Counted from the stretch's first letter, positions 49,942 through 59,922 are shown. The stretch is DNA of 64,000 bases from an uncultured Lachnospiraceae bacterium (GCA_910577825.1 CAJTOK010000005.1:1-64000), one strand, 5' to 3'. Program-made: numbers and translations. Notes: generated by a model from the letters alone, not told the origin.

Positions 49942-51550
49942 TATCCCGGTAACATTAACAGGTTTATCATATGGTGATAAAGTAACCATAGAAATCACAT
50001 GCAAAGAAGGTTATATATTTACTGCTGCACCATCATTGGATACAGCAGGTTCCACAGGAACGTGTCCTTCCCCGGAAAAAGTCACAGCCACCTGTCCTGG
50101 AACCAGTCCAGGAATGTATACATTAGAATTTACTGTAGAACAATCTTATGGCCCAATATCAATAAAAGGTACTGCCACTGAATTATACAGTTTCCAGTAC
50201 AGGCAGTTTTTCTCTTTGGGTAACAGTATCAGTTCATTTAAAATTAATGGCATTGAAAAACCTGCCAGTACAGATTACAATACAGAATATATACTTAAAG
50301 GAAATAAAGTAATTTTAGAAATGACAGTACCTGAAGGATATATAATTGATTCTGGTTTAACTGCTGGCAATACTCCTGATGGAACTAATATACCTGGGTA
50401 TACAAAAACTATATCTGATGATGAAAAAACATGTACAATAGAATTTACAATGGATAAACCATACAGCAGTATGATAATCCAAAATAATGTATATAAAGTA
50501 TATACCTTAGATATACATAATGCTAATATAAGCAATATAAAGAGTATTACATTTAACGGGGATACAATTTATTCAGGTGATGGCAATACTTCTTCTATAA
50601 TGGGTAATTTTGAGCTTATACAAAACCATGCTTATGATTTTATTATTACTGTAAGTGATAACTGTATATTTGATGATAACAATATGCCCTCATTTACCCC
50701 ATATGCGCCAGGACAATTGGTCCCTTCAACAAGTCTTACAAAAATAAGTAATTCAAGTGTTAAACTTGCCTTTAAAGCAACAGAAGAATATGGTGCAGTA
50801 ACACTTAATGCAGCTGCAGTTAAAGAAAAAGCAAAGATAACTTTCCACCATATAACAGGAAGCAATATTAAGTCAGCTTCAGTCAATGGAAGTGCCTGTA
50901 CCGTAGCAAGCGGTGGAAGTTATATAAGCATACCAGCAACTGAATTTGATAAAGGCAGTACTGTTACTATTTCCTTAACATCTGCTGACAATTACGCTTT
51001 TGATGGTACTACAAGATATTCAATTACTAATTATGCTGGTACTGGCAGCAGTTATCCTGTCCCATCTTGTACTACAACATATGAAAACGGCAATAAGACA
51101 TGTATTATTACATTTACAGCAGATAAGGCTTATAATGCTTTGGTACTTTCTGTTTCGGCTTCAGTAAAAGTTTCATATACTACATATAAAATATCAATAC
51201 ATTCTATAAATATAGGCAGCAATATAGAATCCATAACAATAAATGGAACAGCATTTACTGATTCAGCTAACAGGCCTTTAACACAACAATTATATAGTGG
51301 GACTGCTCCATTCAGTGTTACAGAAGGTGAAGACTTAGAAATCAGCATTAAAACCAGGGCTGGGACATCATTTGCTTCAAATCCAAATATTGTAGATTAT
51401 AACAGTGGGTCTGCACTGGCATCAGCCAGCCAGCAAATTCCATATTCTAATTACTATGTAGCAAAGATTTTCTATACAGTAACAGCTAACCATATGATAA
51501 TTATCAATGCTAGATAAAGTTTAACAGATATATTAACAGGATTGCCACTG

Positions 51551-51580
51551 GCAGGGATACATTTTATATCCCTGCTGTTT
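51551..51580 (+). terminator. Terminator after the split surface-protein gene
   Basis: GCAGGGATA pairs perfectly with TATCCCTGC around CATTTTA, followed by TGTTTTAA. Confidence 0.8.
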
Positions 51581-51598
51581 TAATGGAGAAGACTAATC

Positions 51599-52090
51599 AT
51601 GCCTAAAAATGCAGGAAAAATTTTTGAGGAAGACATAAAGAAAAGCATTCCTTCTACATGCTGGCTGTACCGTCTGAGGGACAATGCCTCCTCTTTTTCA
51701 AAAGGGACTAACACAAGGTTTACAAGCAGCAACATATGTGACTATATTGTACTTGATGACCTGTCAAAAACGTTGTTCCTTTGGGAACTAAAAAGCACAA
51801 AAAACACATCAATGCCACTGGACATGATACGTGGAAACCAGATAAAAGGATTGCAGGAAGCCAGGCAGCATAACCTTGTTGCAGGCTTCCTTTTTAATTT
51901 CAGGAATGTGGATAATGACACATTTTTTATGGATATAAATAATTTTACTGCCATGTCCAGAAGTACCGGGAAAAAGTCATTCAATATAAAAGACCTTGAA
52001 AACAACAACGCAGTAAAGATAGAAAGCACCAGGAAACGTACCAGGTATACATATGACATAAAAAGCCTGGTGGACATGGTACATTTGTGA
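51599..52090 (+). CDS. RecU-like Holliday-junction resolvase (163 aa)
   Basis: The PD-(D/E)xK fold of the RecU family is suggested by GKIFEEDIKKSIPS near the N-terminus, then CDYIVLDDLSKTLFLWELKSTKN with D and ExK catalytic positions. MPLDMIRGNQIKGLQEARQH (the RecU 'hQ...L' helix) and FLFNFRNVDNDTFFMDINNF follow. It would cut branched DNA, probably to clear junctions before packaging. It lies among tail genes rather than with replication genes. Related nucleases of this class are an alternative. Confidence 0.75.
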   Translation: MPKNAGKIFEEDIKKSIPSTCWLYRLRDNASSFSKGTNTRFTSSNICDYIVLDDLSKTLFLWELKSTKNTSMPLDMIRGNQIKGLQEARQHNLVAGFLFNFRNVDNDTFFMDINNFTAMSRSTGKKSFNIKDLENNNAVKIESTRKRTRYTYDIKSLVDMVHL

Positions 52091-52103
52091 GGTGGTTACA
52101 GGT

Positions 52104-52280
52104 ATGTATTCTTACGAAATACAAAAAATTTTAGAAACAAACGGTTACATTATAAGCCCTGGGATATACACAGAAATATGTGATACAAGCCCACAGATTA
52201 ACCATATAAAATATAACCCGTACAGCAACAGCTTTATAATGGAAGCTGATGGTTACTGCTGGGACTTCACTGTGAAATAA
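52104..52280 (+). CDS. Small hypothetical protein (58 aa)
   Basis: AGGTGGTTACAGGT precedes ATG 52104. The product (MYSYEIQKILETNGYIISPG...) is short and alpha/beta, ending in a beta hairpin (NPYSNSFIMEADGYCWDFTV). It is unrecognised and sits between the resolvase and tail genes. Confidence 0.55.
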   Translation: MYSYEIQKILETNGYIISPGIYTEICDTSPQINHIKYNPYSNSFIMEADGYCWDFTVK

Positions 52281-52291
52281 GGAGAATATTT

Positions 52292-52633
52292 ATGTTTGGA
52301 AAAATTAAAGGATATTTTATATACAGGAAAAATGTTAAAACAGTTAAAAGGGAACTGGCGCAGACTGCTGCTAATATTCTCCCGCTGTTTGCAAAAACTA
52401 CATCAGAGGCACTGGATTTAGTAAACTTCATGTCACATGTTGCAAGTGAATGCGGGAAACTGGAAGGACAGGAATTAATCTCTGCGGTTACTGGCAGGAT
52501 TGCAGACAAGCTTGAAACAGATGAAACAAGAATTTTTGAAATTATCCAGTATATTTTTACATTAGATATTAAGGATTTAAATAAGATTGTTACAAAAGCA
52601 CAGGTAGAAACTTTGGATGCAGGGGATATATAA
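52292..52633 (+). CDS. Tail assembly-type protein (113 aa)
   Basis: Not recognised with certainty. AAGGAGAATATTT precedes the start. The N-terminus is basic (MFGKIKGYFIYRKNVKTVKR) and the rest is helical and acidic (LFAKTTSEALDLVNFMSHVA, ELISAVTGRIADKLETDETR). Its place directly before the HK97 gp10-like gene and the tape measure gene would suit a tail assembly chaperone. No frameshift site typical of those genes was seen. Confidence 0.5.
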   Translation: MFGKIKGYFIYRKNVKTVKRELAQTAANILPLFAKTTSEALDLVNFMSHVASECGKLEGQELISAVTGRIADKLETDETRIFEIIQYIFTLDIKDLNKIVTKAQVETLDAGDI

Positions 52634-53062
52634 ATGGCTGTCAGATTCAGTACATCTGCTGCATTACAGCAACATTTAAACGGCGTATGTAAAAAGGCTG
52701 TTGAAGATACTGCAAAAACAGCAGGTGAAAAATTAAAAGAGTGTATAAAGGAACAGTATTATGATGACCCTGGTTTTTACCCAGAGGTATATGAAAGGAC
52801 TGGACAGTTTTTAGAACATGCTGCATACCAGTTATTGTCAGACAGTTCAGCTAAAATATATGTTGATACAGATGGTATGCACTATGGAAATAACTTTGAC
52901 CCATGGCAGGTTGTATCATGGGCTTCAGAATCAAAGCACGGGGCAGATTATTACCAGACAGACACCACGGATTTCTGGACTGTTTTTACAGGCTGGTGTA
53001 ACGAAAACCTTATCAATATCCTGAAATACAACCTTAGACGGTATGGGCTGAAAACCAGGTGA
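52634..53062 (+). CDS. HK97 gp10-like tail component (142 aa)
   Basis: It starts one base after the preceding stop. The pattern (AVRFSTSAALQQHLNGVCKK, ...YPEVYERTGQFLEHAAYQLL, then DGMHYGNNFDPWQVVSWASE) resembles HK97 gp10/minor tail proteins with an N-terminal helix and C-terminal beta domain. The N-terminal helix contacts tube-like proteins in that family. It lies one gene before the tape measure, as usual. Confidence 0.55.
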   Translation: MAVRFSTSAALQQHLNGVCKKAVEDTAKTAGEKLKECIKEQYYDDPGFYPEVYERTGQFLEHAAYQLLSDSSAKIYVDTDGMHYGNNFDPWQVVSWASESKHGADYYQTDTTDFWTVFTGWCNENLINILKYNLRRYGLKTR

Positions 53063-53118
53063 ATACAAAAGGCAGGAAATATTTTATTTAAAAATATATA
53101 TGAAAGGGGCTCTGACTA

Positions 53119-55662
53119 ATGGAAAATTCAGACTTCCAGGTACTGCTGCAGGCAGTCATTGATGCCAGAGATGTACAGGAACAGCTGTCAAGGATTAATG
53201 ATTTATCAGTACATATCAAGAAGTTAAATTTAGACCAGGCAGCAATTAACGGGTTAAGGGAACATCTGTCACAGAAAGGGATAGATTTAAACCTTGCTTT
53301 AGGGAACAGCAGCATGGCACAGGCTTCAAAAACCGGCCAGCAGATTGGGAAATTAATTTCTGACAGCGCACAGAGGGCAATAGACAATGCCAGTTCAAAA
53401 TCAATTGGGAAATACTTTAAAATTGACCCTTCCACTTCCAGCCAGTTTAATGCAGAGATGGAAAAACTGGTAAACAAGTGGACAAACGGAAGAGGGAAAC
53501 TGGCTGGTGTAAAAATAAACACACGTACTTCTTTTGATGAAAATGCAGGGAAGCAGATAGAAAGGCTGCACCAGGCAACCGTAACATATAAAAATGAATT
53601 AAATGAAGTAATCCAGAAAACCATTGCATGGAGAAAGACAGGGACAGGGTTTGGTACTGATGGAAACCTGCAAGATATATATGGTTTTGCAGAAACAGCC
53701 AGCCAGTATTCAAAATCACTTGACAATGCCACAGCAAAAACAAAAAATTTTGCAGAACAGCAGAAAAAAACTGTTACAAACCTTTCCAACCAGTTAAAAC
53801 AGATTTACAGGGATGCAACTGACCCAAATGCTTCAAAACCAGTAAAGGACAGTGGCAACCTGGCCAGCCTGAAAACACAGTATGACAAGGTTACTGCTGC
53901 TATCAATAAAATGGGCTCTGTTTCTGGTTCTGCTTTTTCTGATGAACAGAACAAAGTCAATACATTAATTTCAGATTTGAAAATAATGGTTAAGGAATAT
54001 AAAAATGCAGAAACTGTTGCCACTTCTTTAAGAAGCAAAGACCTGGCTACAGTTAAAAGCCAGTATTCCAGCAAGCTTGATGTTTTAACTACGAAAATGA
54101 AATCTTCTGGTGCTTATACAAAAGGGTTCCAGAACGGTGCAGACAATTTAAGGGATATACTGGCCAGTGCCACTGACGCATCCGGGCTTACAGCATTCCT
54201 TAACGGGCTTGATAAACTTGATGCTGGTTATAAACGTGCAAAAGCATCAGCAGAAGCATTCAACCGGTCACAGAAAGTTGGCATCAACGTATCAGGGCTG
54301 GAATCTAAGATTGCAGACTGGCAGCGCATCAGCCCTGAAATAAACAGTTTTAAAACAAATATAGATGGTGCTGGTGTCACAGTACAAAGTTTACTGGATG
54401 ATTTGGGCAGGGTGGCTACACAAAGTGATTTTTCTGTTGCCAGTGCAAAAGTAAACGCATTTGGCAAGGCAGCAAAAGCCGCAGGGATTACACTTACTGA
54501 ACTTGTTATTAATTCTGAAACTGCCACCAATAAAATAAATAAAATACAATTCCAAATTGATACTGGCGGTTATGAAGCTAAAGTAAAAACCCTTATATCC
54601 CAGACTATGCAGTGGACTGACGGGAACGGCAATGCAAGGATTAGTACAAATGCTTTAACACAGTCATTACAGAAATTATATTCTGCTTCAGATGCACTTT
54701 CAAAAAATAATTCTGTAGAAAACCAGAAGGCACTTGTTAATGCAGAAAAAGAACTGGATACCCAGATAAAAACTGTTACCAGTTCCATACGGAGCATGAA
54801 TGCGGAATTTGCCAAGGATTCTGCCATTTCATCTTTGCACAGCCAGATACAGAAATTTTATGACAACAACAGTGCAGCACACAGGAAATGGGGAAGCCAG
54901 CTAAAACAGATGCTTGCCGAAACCTCATCCGGTGCAGGGCTTACAGCCCAGAGGGTAAATGAGATAAAGGCAGCCTTTAACAATGTAACAACTGCTGCAC
55001 GCCAGGCAGGGAAAACAGGCAAAAGCTGGTTTGGGTCTTTTAAAGATGCCACTAAATTTTTAACTGGCTGGACAAGCCCTGCCTTTATAACAATGAAAGC
55101 AGTATCAGAAGTTAAAGAAGGCATAAATACAATTAAAGAACTTGATACTGCCCTGGTAGATTTAAAGAAAACCACTTCCATGACATCAGGACAGCTTGAA
55201 GGTTTTTACTATGATGCCAATGATACAGCCAGAAAAATGGGTGTTTCAACAAAACAGGTTATTGAACAGGCATCAGCATGGAGCAGGCTGGGTTACTCCA
55301 GTGCAGAAGCAGCAACAAAAATGGCTGAATATTCATCAATGTTTGCCACCATTTCACCTGGCATGGACTTAGATTCTGCAACTGACGGGCTTGTCAGTGT
55401 AATGAAAGCTTTTAAAATAGGCGGGAATGATGTAAGTGAAGTTGTTGACGGTATCATGTCCAAAATTAATATTGTTGGCAATACAAGGGCTTTAAGCAAT
55501 TCAGACATTGTTGAATTTCTGAGGCGTTCATCTGCTGCTATGGCAGAAGCAAACAATTCACTTGAAGATACAATTGCCCTTGGCACGGCAATAACCGAAA
55601 TCACAAGGGACGCTGCCAATGCGGGACAGGTTTTGAAGACATTAAGCATGAGGATAAGAGGT
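53119..55662 (+). CDS. Tape measure protein, exon 1 (residues 1-848)
   Basis: The start at 53119 follows ATGAAAGGGGCTCTGACTA. The product is long, helical and rich in S, A, K and Q, as tape measure proteins are. The conserved TP901-type core is near the end (MTSGQLEGFYYDANDTARKM, WSRLGYSSAEAATKMAEYSS, DAANAGQVLKTLSMRIRG). The unspliced frame would end 17 codons later in a stop. The exon ends after AGA GGT at 55662, a complete codon, and exon 2 (57071) continues in phase (RG then YDEETEEYIGG). The protein sets tail length and helps DNA entry. Confidence 0.9.
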
Positions 55663-57070
55663 GGACAGCCATTGCCTCCATACAAGGAAACTTGTATGCT
55701 ATGTGCCTTATAATTACATAGATGATAACTATATAAGTCAACGGATGATGGGACATCAAAGACTTAGGAAAGATTTATATTGCATTTTAGATAATGTTTA
55801 TAACATTATCTTTTTTTATTTTATAAAAATATATTGCCAGGAAGTGATAAAATACCACAGAAATATACACAAACCGAAGCATACAAATTATTTAAACAAC
55901 ACAATTTGAAACCTTTAGAACCATATATTAATTGCAAGGTAAAAATGAAGTGCCTGAACAGCAATGGTTATATAGTTGATATTAATTTAGATGATGTAAA
56001 GCAAAATAAAGCAGGAAAATTATTTTCTAAAAATAACCGGTTTATATTAGACAATATCAAAAAATATATTTATGATGATACTGATGGCAGCTATGAATAT
56101 GTATGTGGGGAATTTAAAAATGCGTATTCTGTTTTTGGTATTATACATAAAAAATGTGGAAGGGTTTTTTATAGTAAATGGTGTAATATATATAGAAATG
56201 CAAGCAAAAAAGAACCAAACAGGCATGGTACAAGGTGTCCTTTTTGTGCAGCATCACAATTAGAATCTACACATGCACTTATATTAAAACAAGTCTGGAT
56301 GCATGAAAAAGATGGGACTGTTGTTGAAGATATGTCTTGTATTAACCCGGAAACAAACCACCCATTGCCTACTGATATTGTCAACCATACTGAAAAAATA
56401 GCAATTGAAGTCCAGAGCTGGTTTCACGATTTTAACAAAGGGATTATACTGTATTAGAAATGGTTAAACTATTTTTCCCTTATATAGAAAAAATTCCACC
56501 GTATATTGATTTTGGTTATTCTAATAAAATTAACGACGTCAGAATCCAACAAAAACTAAACAGTGGTATTTCTATAAGAGAAATAGCAAAATCTGAAAAT
56601 TGCAAACCACATACAATATATGATGCTATACGGTATGGCCGTATTAGTTATCCCCCAGGTTATAAAAATAAATCATTCAGCCCAGTTGTACAGTTAGATA
56701 CTGCATATAATTATATTTCAGAATATGAAAGCATAAAAAAGGCTGTTGATGCAACTGGAATAAAAAATATATCATCTGTATTATGTTCTAAAAAACATTA
56801 CAGTGGCGGATATATCTGGTTTTACAAAGAAGATTATTACAATAATATAATAAAAAATGCAATATAAAAATCCCCAGAGACTGCGGGATATATATGGTAA
56901 CATATATATTGAAGTTATCCTCCCTGCTTTTAGCGAGAGTAATATACAGTCCGTACTCACACAATAATCCCAAAACGAATGAAATGTGAGAGCCAGCCAG
57001 AAATGACTGGCCACCATATTATATTAAATAATATGGCCAGTAACCAGTCATGGTGAAAGTAACAGATTAG
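55663..57070 (+). other. Group I intron 1 in the tape measure gene (1408 bp)
   Basis: Hallmarks seen: exon end GAGGT pairs with internal guide GCCTC (55674-55678) with U.G at the splice site. R-like CCCCAGAGACTGCGG (56873-) and S-like AATATACAGTCC (56941-) elements have complementary GACTG/CAGTC (P7). The terminal nucleotide is G (57070) before TATGAC. Splicing joins AGA GGT | TAT GAC GAA in phase and restores the tape measure. A homing endonuclease gene, now broken, lies inside. Intron class IA/IB was not resolved. Confidence 0.8.
55852..56867 (+). pseudogene. Broken EDxHD homing endonuclease inside intron 1 (apparent AUA start)
   Basis: Frame 1 begins at ATA 55852, seven-plus bases after AGGAAGTGA. 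It runs through zinc-type units (CKVKMKCLNSNG, HKKCGRVFYSKWC, CPFC) and nuclease motifs (ESTHALILKQVW, TDIVNHTEKIAIEVQSWFHD) to a stop at 56457. Downstream, a second frame (DYTVLEMVKLFFPYIEKIP, readable from 56442) carries the rest of the same protein type: a helix-turn-helix (ISIREIAKSENCKPHTIYDA) and a NUMOD1 motif (SPVVQLDTAYNYISEYESIK). The region between WFHD and DYTV is ~25 residues too short and shifts frame, so a deletion has inactivated it. Confidence 0.8.
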
Positions 57071-57613
57071 TATGACGAAGAAACAGAAGAATACATTGGC
57101 GGTGTTGAACAATTAGCAGGTGAAATTGCAAGCCTTACAAAAACTGCATCTACACCAGGCGGTATCAGCCTGTTTTCTGACGCTGCTAAAACAGAATATA
57201 AATCAACACGTGAATTACTTAGTGAAATATCTAAGATTTATGATAAACTTTCTGATAAAAACCAGGCACAGCTTCTTGAAGCCCTGGCAGGAAAACGCAA
57301 CGGGCAGGCTGTTGCAGCAATTTTAAATAACTATGAGGCTGTAGAAGATTCATTGTATTCAATGGCAAATTCAGCAGGCAATGCAGAAGCAGAAATGAAT
57401 ACTGCAATGGATTCAATAGAATACAGACTGAACAGCCTGAAAGAAACTGGAACGGGAATAGCCCAGAACCTTTTTGGGCGTGAAGATATTAAGACAGCCA
57501 TTGACGGCTTTACAAAACTTGGTGAAGCTGTTGAATGGATAACCTCAAAACTAGGACTGTTTGGCACACTTGGTTTAGGTGTCGGGCTGTTTGCTGGTAT
57601 TAAAAACGTCGGT
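57071..57613 (+). CDS. Tape measure protein, exon 2 (181 codons)
   Basis: Continues exon 1 in phase: YDEETEEYIGGVEQLAGEIA, STRELLSEISKIYDKL, LNSLKETGTGIAQNLFGRED, ending FAGIKNVG. It has the typical helical composition of the same protein, with a hydrophobic segment (LGLFGTLGLGVGLFAGI) that is probably the membrane-active part. It ends at 57613 after GTC GGT, a complete codon; unspliced translation would add ~17 residues and stop. Exon 3 restarts at 62994. Confidence 0.85.
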
Positions 57614-58060
57614 AGGGATAAAATGTTTTCCCTTAGTTTTAATTGTTTTATATGCCGACAGCATAGTTTTTAGTCCTTATGGCAAGGATAAGGACTGTTC
57701 TGTGCCTGTCATGTAATACATGGCAGTAAATAAAATCCGTGGCCCATCTGCCACGGAGGCCGATATGGCGTGAATACGCACCTTGTGGTAATACAAGGAC
57801 GGGGAATCTTGTGCCTGCCACTATAATGTGGTACTAAATGAGATCCGCAGGGAAGCCTCACATTATACCCATCCGTATAATGACGGAACCCCCACTGTAA
57901 TGAAATGGCTACAGCCACTTAGATGAAACGCTGGTGGAAGAATATACATTCGGGACTGGCTGGAATACAGCAGCATATTACCAGCAGAAATCTTACCTCC
58001 TGCTTCTGTATTATATTAGGACTCCCATTGCCAGAGTTGGTAAGAAGGCAATAATATAGG
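57614..58060 (+). ncRNA. Folded 5' RNA segment of the second intron
   Basis: Consecutive strong stems: AGTCCTTAT/ATAAGGACT (57671-57697), CTGTCATGT/ACATGGCAG (~57706-57726), CCGTGGC/GCCACGG (57738-57755), CCTTGT/ACAAGG (~57781-57799), and CACATTATA with TATAATGTG or TATAATG (~57822-57883). CCAC/GTGG around a GATGAAACGC loop (~57916-57938) follows, then GAAGAATATACATT, which resembles an S element. No frame codes here. The density of stems and lack of coding support a ribozyme-like core; individual pairings are by eye. Confidence 0.6.
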
Positions 58061-58308
58061 TATTTATTAAACATAGAAGAACCAGAACTATAAATTAATA
58101 GTTATTATTAATGGATTTATACAAGGATTACAATAATTGTATATCGTATGTGTCATAAAGTTATGTATTATTTTTTTTGGTACAGGATACTGCCCTCTTT
58201 TGTTTAATTTGCATTGTTTTTTCTACCATATTATTCACATTTCCATAATATTATGATAGAATATGTTTGTTATCAGTTTTAAATCATATACAAAGGGGGA
58301 AATTAAAT

Positions 58309-58779
58309 ATGAAACACTTTAAAAAGATAGTAATTGTGTTTATGTGCCTGGCTTTATCATTTCCTTATAACATGTCATCCGCACATTCCGGAAGGACAGA
58401 CAGTTCAGGCGGACACCATGATTACAAAAATGCAAGCGGGCTGGGTGATTACCATTACCACTGCGGCGGGTATCCGCCACACCTGCATGAAAACGGGGTA
58501 TGCCCTTATTCATCCTCCGCCGGGAACAGTACAAAGCCTAAAACTGCTACCTCTTCTTCATCTTCTGTTACTAAAAAAGTTTCTAAGTATTACCAGTCTT
58601 CAGTAGTGAAGAAGGTACAAAAGAAACTTAATAAACTGGGGTATAAATGCGGTAAGGCAGATGGCATCTATGGGACAAAGACTAAAAATGCCATTAAAGA
58701 TTTCCAGAGTGATGAAGGAATGACAGTTAATGGCGAAATAAAGAAAGCCTTGCTGAAGAAACTGAAAATTAATATTTAA
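58309..58779 (+). CDS. Secreted YHYH-domain protein with peptidoglycan-binding domain (156 aa)
   Basis: I chose ATG at 58309 for AAAGGGGGAAATTAAAT. A signal peptide spans residues 1-24 (KKIVIVFMCLALSFPYNMSSA, cleavage after SSA). The YHYH-type stretch follows (HSGRTDSSGGHHDYKNASGLGDYHYHC...HLHENGVCPY), with many histidines and two cysteines that may bind metal. After a serine/threonine linker comes a peptidoglycan-binding domain (SVVKKVQKKLNKLGYKCGKADGIYGTKTKNAIKDF). It would act in the cell wall after secretion. It is the first cargo gene in the insertion, with its own terminator. Confidence 0.8.
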   Translation: MKHFKKIVIVFMCLALSFPYNMSSAHSGRTDSSGGHHDYKNASGLGDYHYHCGGYPPHLHENGVCPYSSSAGNSTKPKTATSSSSSVTKKVSKYYQSSVVKKVQKKLNKLGYKCGKADGIYGTKTKNAIKDFQSDEGMTVNGEIKKALLKKLKINI

Positions 58780-58785
58780 AAATGG

Positions 58786-58813
58786 AGAGCCTTGATAAGC
58801 AGGGCTCTTTTTT
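58786..58813 (+). terminator. Terminator after the YHYH gene
   Basis: AGAGCC pairs with GGCTCT around TTGATAAGCAG-type loop bases, followed by TTTTTTAAG. Confidence 0.85.
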
Positions 58814-58971
58814 AAGATACATACTGAAAATTATTAATTTCAATGAATTTTTTATTTAAAACAGTCCTCTTTTATTATGTTGTTTATAATATAATTTCCA
58901 TTGCTTAAACCCAATAATTACTATATAATGGATAATATTATTTTTTTATGCATAAAAACGGAGGAAAACTA

Positions 58972-59148
58972 ATGAATAATAATAACAAAACAAATAAAAC
59001 TATTATAAGCAATAATATTAAACAAGACAAAAAATATTCATTTTTTACAAAACAGGGTTCACCTGATAAGGGTACTATTACAAAAAAAGATATAGTAAAT
59101 GCAGCCAGACGGCAAAAAGAAAAAAATAAACCTAGAGAAAGCGAGTGA
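58972..59148 (+). CDS. Small basic asparagine-rich protein (58 aa)
   Basis: CGGAGGAAAACTA precedes ATG 58972. The product begins MNNNNKTNKTIISNNIKQDK and ends in charged residues (ARRQKEKNKPRESE). It is disordered-looking, and no family was found. Its stop overlaps the next gene's GTG start, so the two are coupled; it may be a helper of the membrane protein. Confidence 0.55.
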   Translation: MNNNNKTNKTIISNNIKQDKKYSFFTKQGSPDKGTITKKDIVNAARRQKEKNKPRESE

Positions 59149-59792
59149 TAAAAATTATTTCCCTTAAAGATTTAATATATATTATTCCAGATTTAATGAA
59201 TTTATTTTTATCTGGTTTTATATTTGTATCTGTATATAACTGCCTAAATACCAGAACAAATGATATGTCTTTAACTATAATATGGAGTTTGTTTATCAGC
59301 TATTTAATAAAATTATTTTATTCCCTAATCCATATTATACTATTAAAAAATACATTAATAAACAGCAATATTAAAATATTAGTCTATTCTGCCACAGGTT
59401 TTTTTCTAGCAGTCATCCTTACATATATAAAAAAGACGGGATATTTACAAAAATTATTTTATAATATAAATAACAAGTCCATAAATGATAATATTTTTGA
59501 TGATATTATAGATTATGAAAAACAAACAAGGATGAATATATTTTTGAAATCCTCCAATATTTATTATTCTGGAAGATTTGCAATGCGTGAAGAAAAAGAT
59601 TTAGATTCATGGATTATCTTAACAGATTATTGCAGAATAAACAAAGAAACCATTAATGTTATATTTGACCCTGATGATGAAGGCTTAAAATCAACTGTTG
59701 CAATAAATCTTCACAATATTGAATATATTGAAATAATGTATGAAAATGATTCAAATGTCTGGAAAAGAATAAATTTTGAAACAGACATATAA
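59145..59792 (+). CDS. Membrane protein with soluble C-terminal domain (215 aa)
   Basis: GTG start at 59145 in a GTGA overlap. Three membrane helices (about residues 12-35, 45-70, 80-100), then ~110 cytoplasmic residues including SSNIYYSGRFAMREEKDLDSWIILTDYCRI. The pattern resembles DUF6338-type bacterial membrane proteins (N-terminal membrane part, C-terminal 'SG....D..YVILs.' domain). That call is weak. It is a cargo gene of the insertion and looks host-derived. Confidence 0.55.
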   Translation: MIKIISLKDLIYIIPDLMNLFLSGFIFVSVYNCLNTRTNDMSLTIIWSLFISYLIKLFYSLIHIILLKNTLINSNIKILVYSATGFFLAVILTYIKKTGYLQKLFYNINNKSINDNIFDDIIDYEKQTRMNIFLKSSNIYYSGRFAMREEKDLDSWIILTDYCRINKETINVIFDPDDEGLKSTVAINLHNIEYIEIMYENDSNVWKRINFETDI

Positions 59793-59833
59793 AATTTTTA
59801 CATTATTACAATTTAAACATATACAAGGCAGTA

Positions 59834-59878
59834 CGCCCACCAAATAAGATTAAAAATAATCTTATCTGGTGGGTCTTT
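59834..59878 (+). terminator. Terminator/leader hairpin before the first BRO antirepressor
   Basis: CCCACCA and ATAAGAT pair with ATCTTAT and GGTGGG in a two-part stem, followed by TCTTTTTATTTT. A clearly related, decayed hairpin lies before the other antirepressor (61360-61412). Confidence 0.8.
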
Positions 59879-59922
59879 TTATTTTATCAAAGTATAAAAA
59901 ATTAAACACTGGAGGTATCATT

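Larger units (their letters stand above)
48764..51517 (+). pseudogene. Tail/surface protein gene split by an IS630 element
   Basis: The frame starts at TTG 48764 after AAGGAAGGGGG. It runs ~93 codons to ...GQAFDTG, is interrupted at 49042 by the IS element, and resumes as IPVTLTGLSYGDKVTIEITC from 49944 to 51517. Removing the element plus one TA copy restores one frame (1854 bp, 617 residues). The resumed part is a series of ~80-residue beta-rich Ig-like units (Big-type, each ending in TVxADKxY-like strands). It was probably a host-recognition or surface-decoration protein. As it stands, only the N-terminal ~100 residues can be made. Confidence 0.85.

Noticed and set aside
46064..51517. Possible diversity-generating retroelement in the fibre region
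   Set aside because: No reverse transcriptase and no template/variable repeat pair were found in the window.
57614..58060. Group II intron or known large phage RNA (ROOL/GOLLD) as the source of the folded RNA
   Set aside because: No GUGYG 5' end or domain V-like hairpin was seen at the edges, and the U.G-terminated guide pairing fits group I better; I could not match ROOL or GOLLD by eye.
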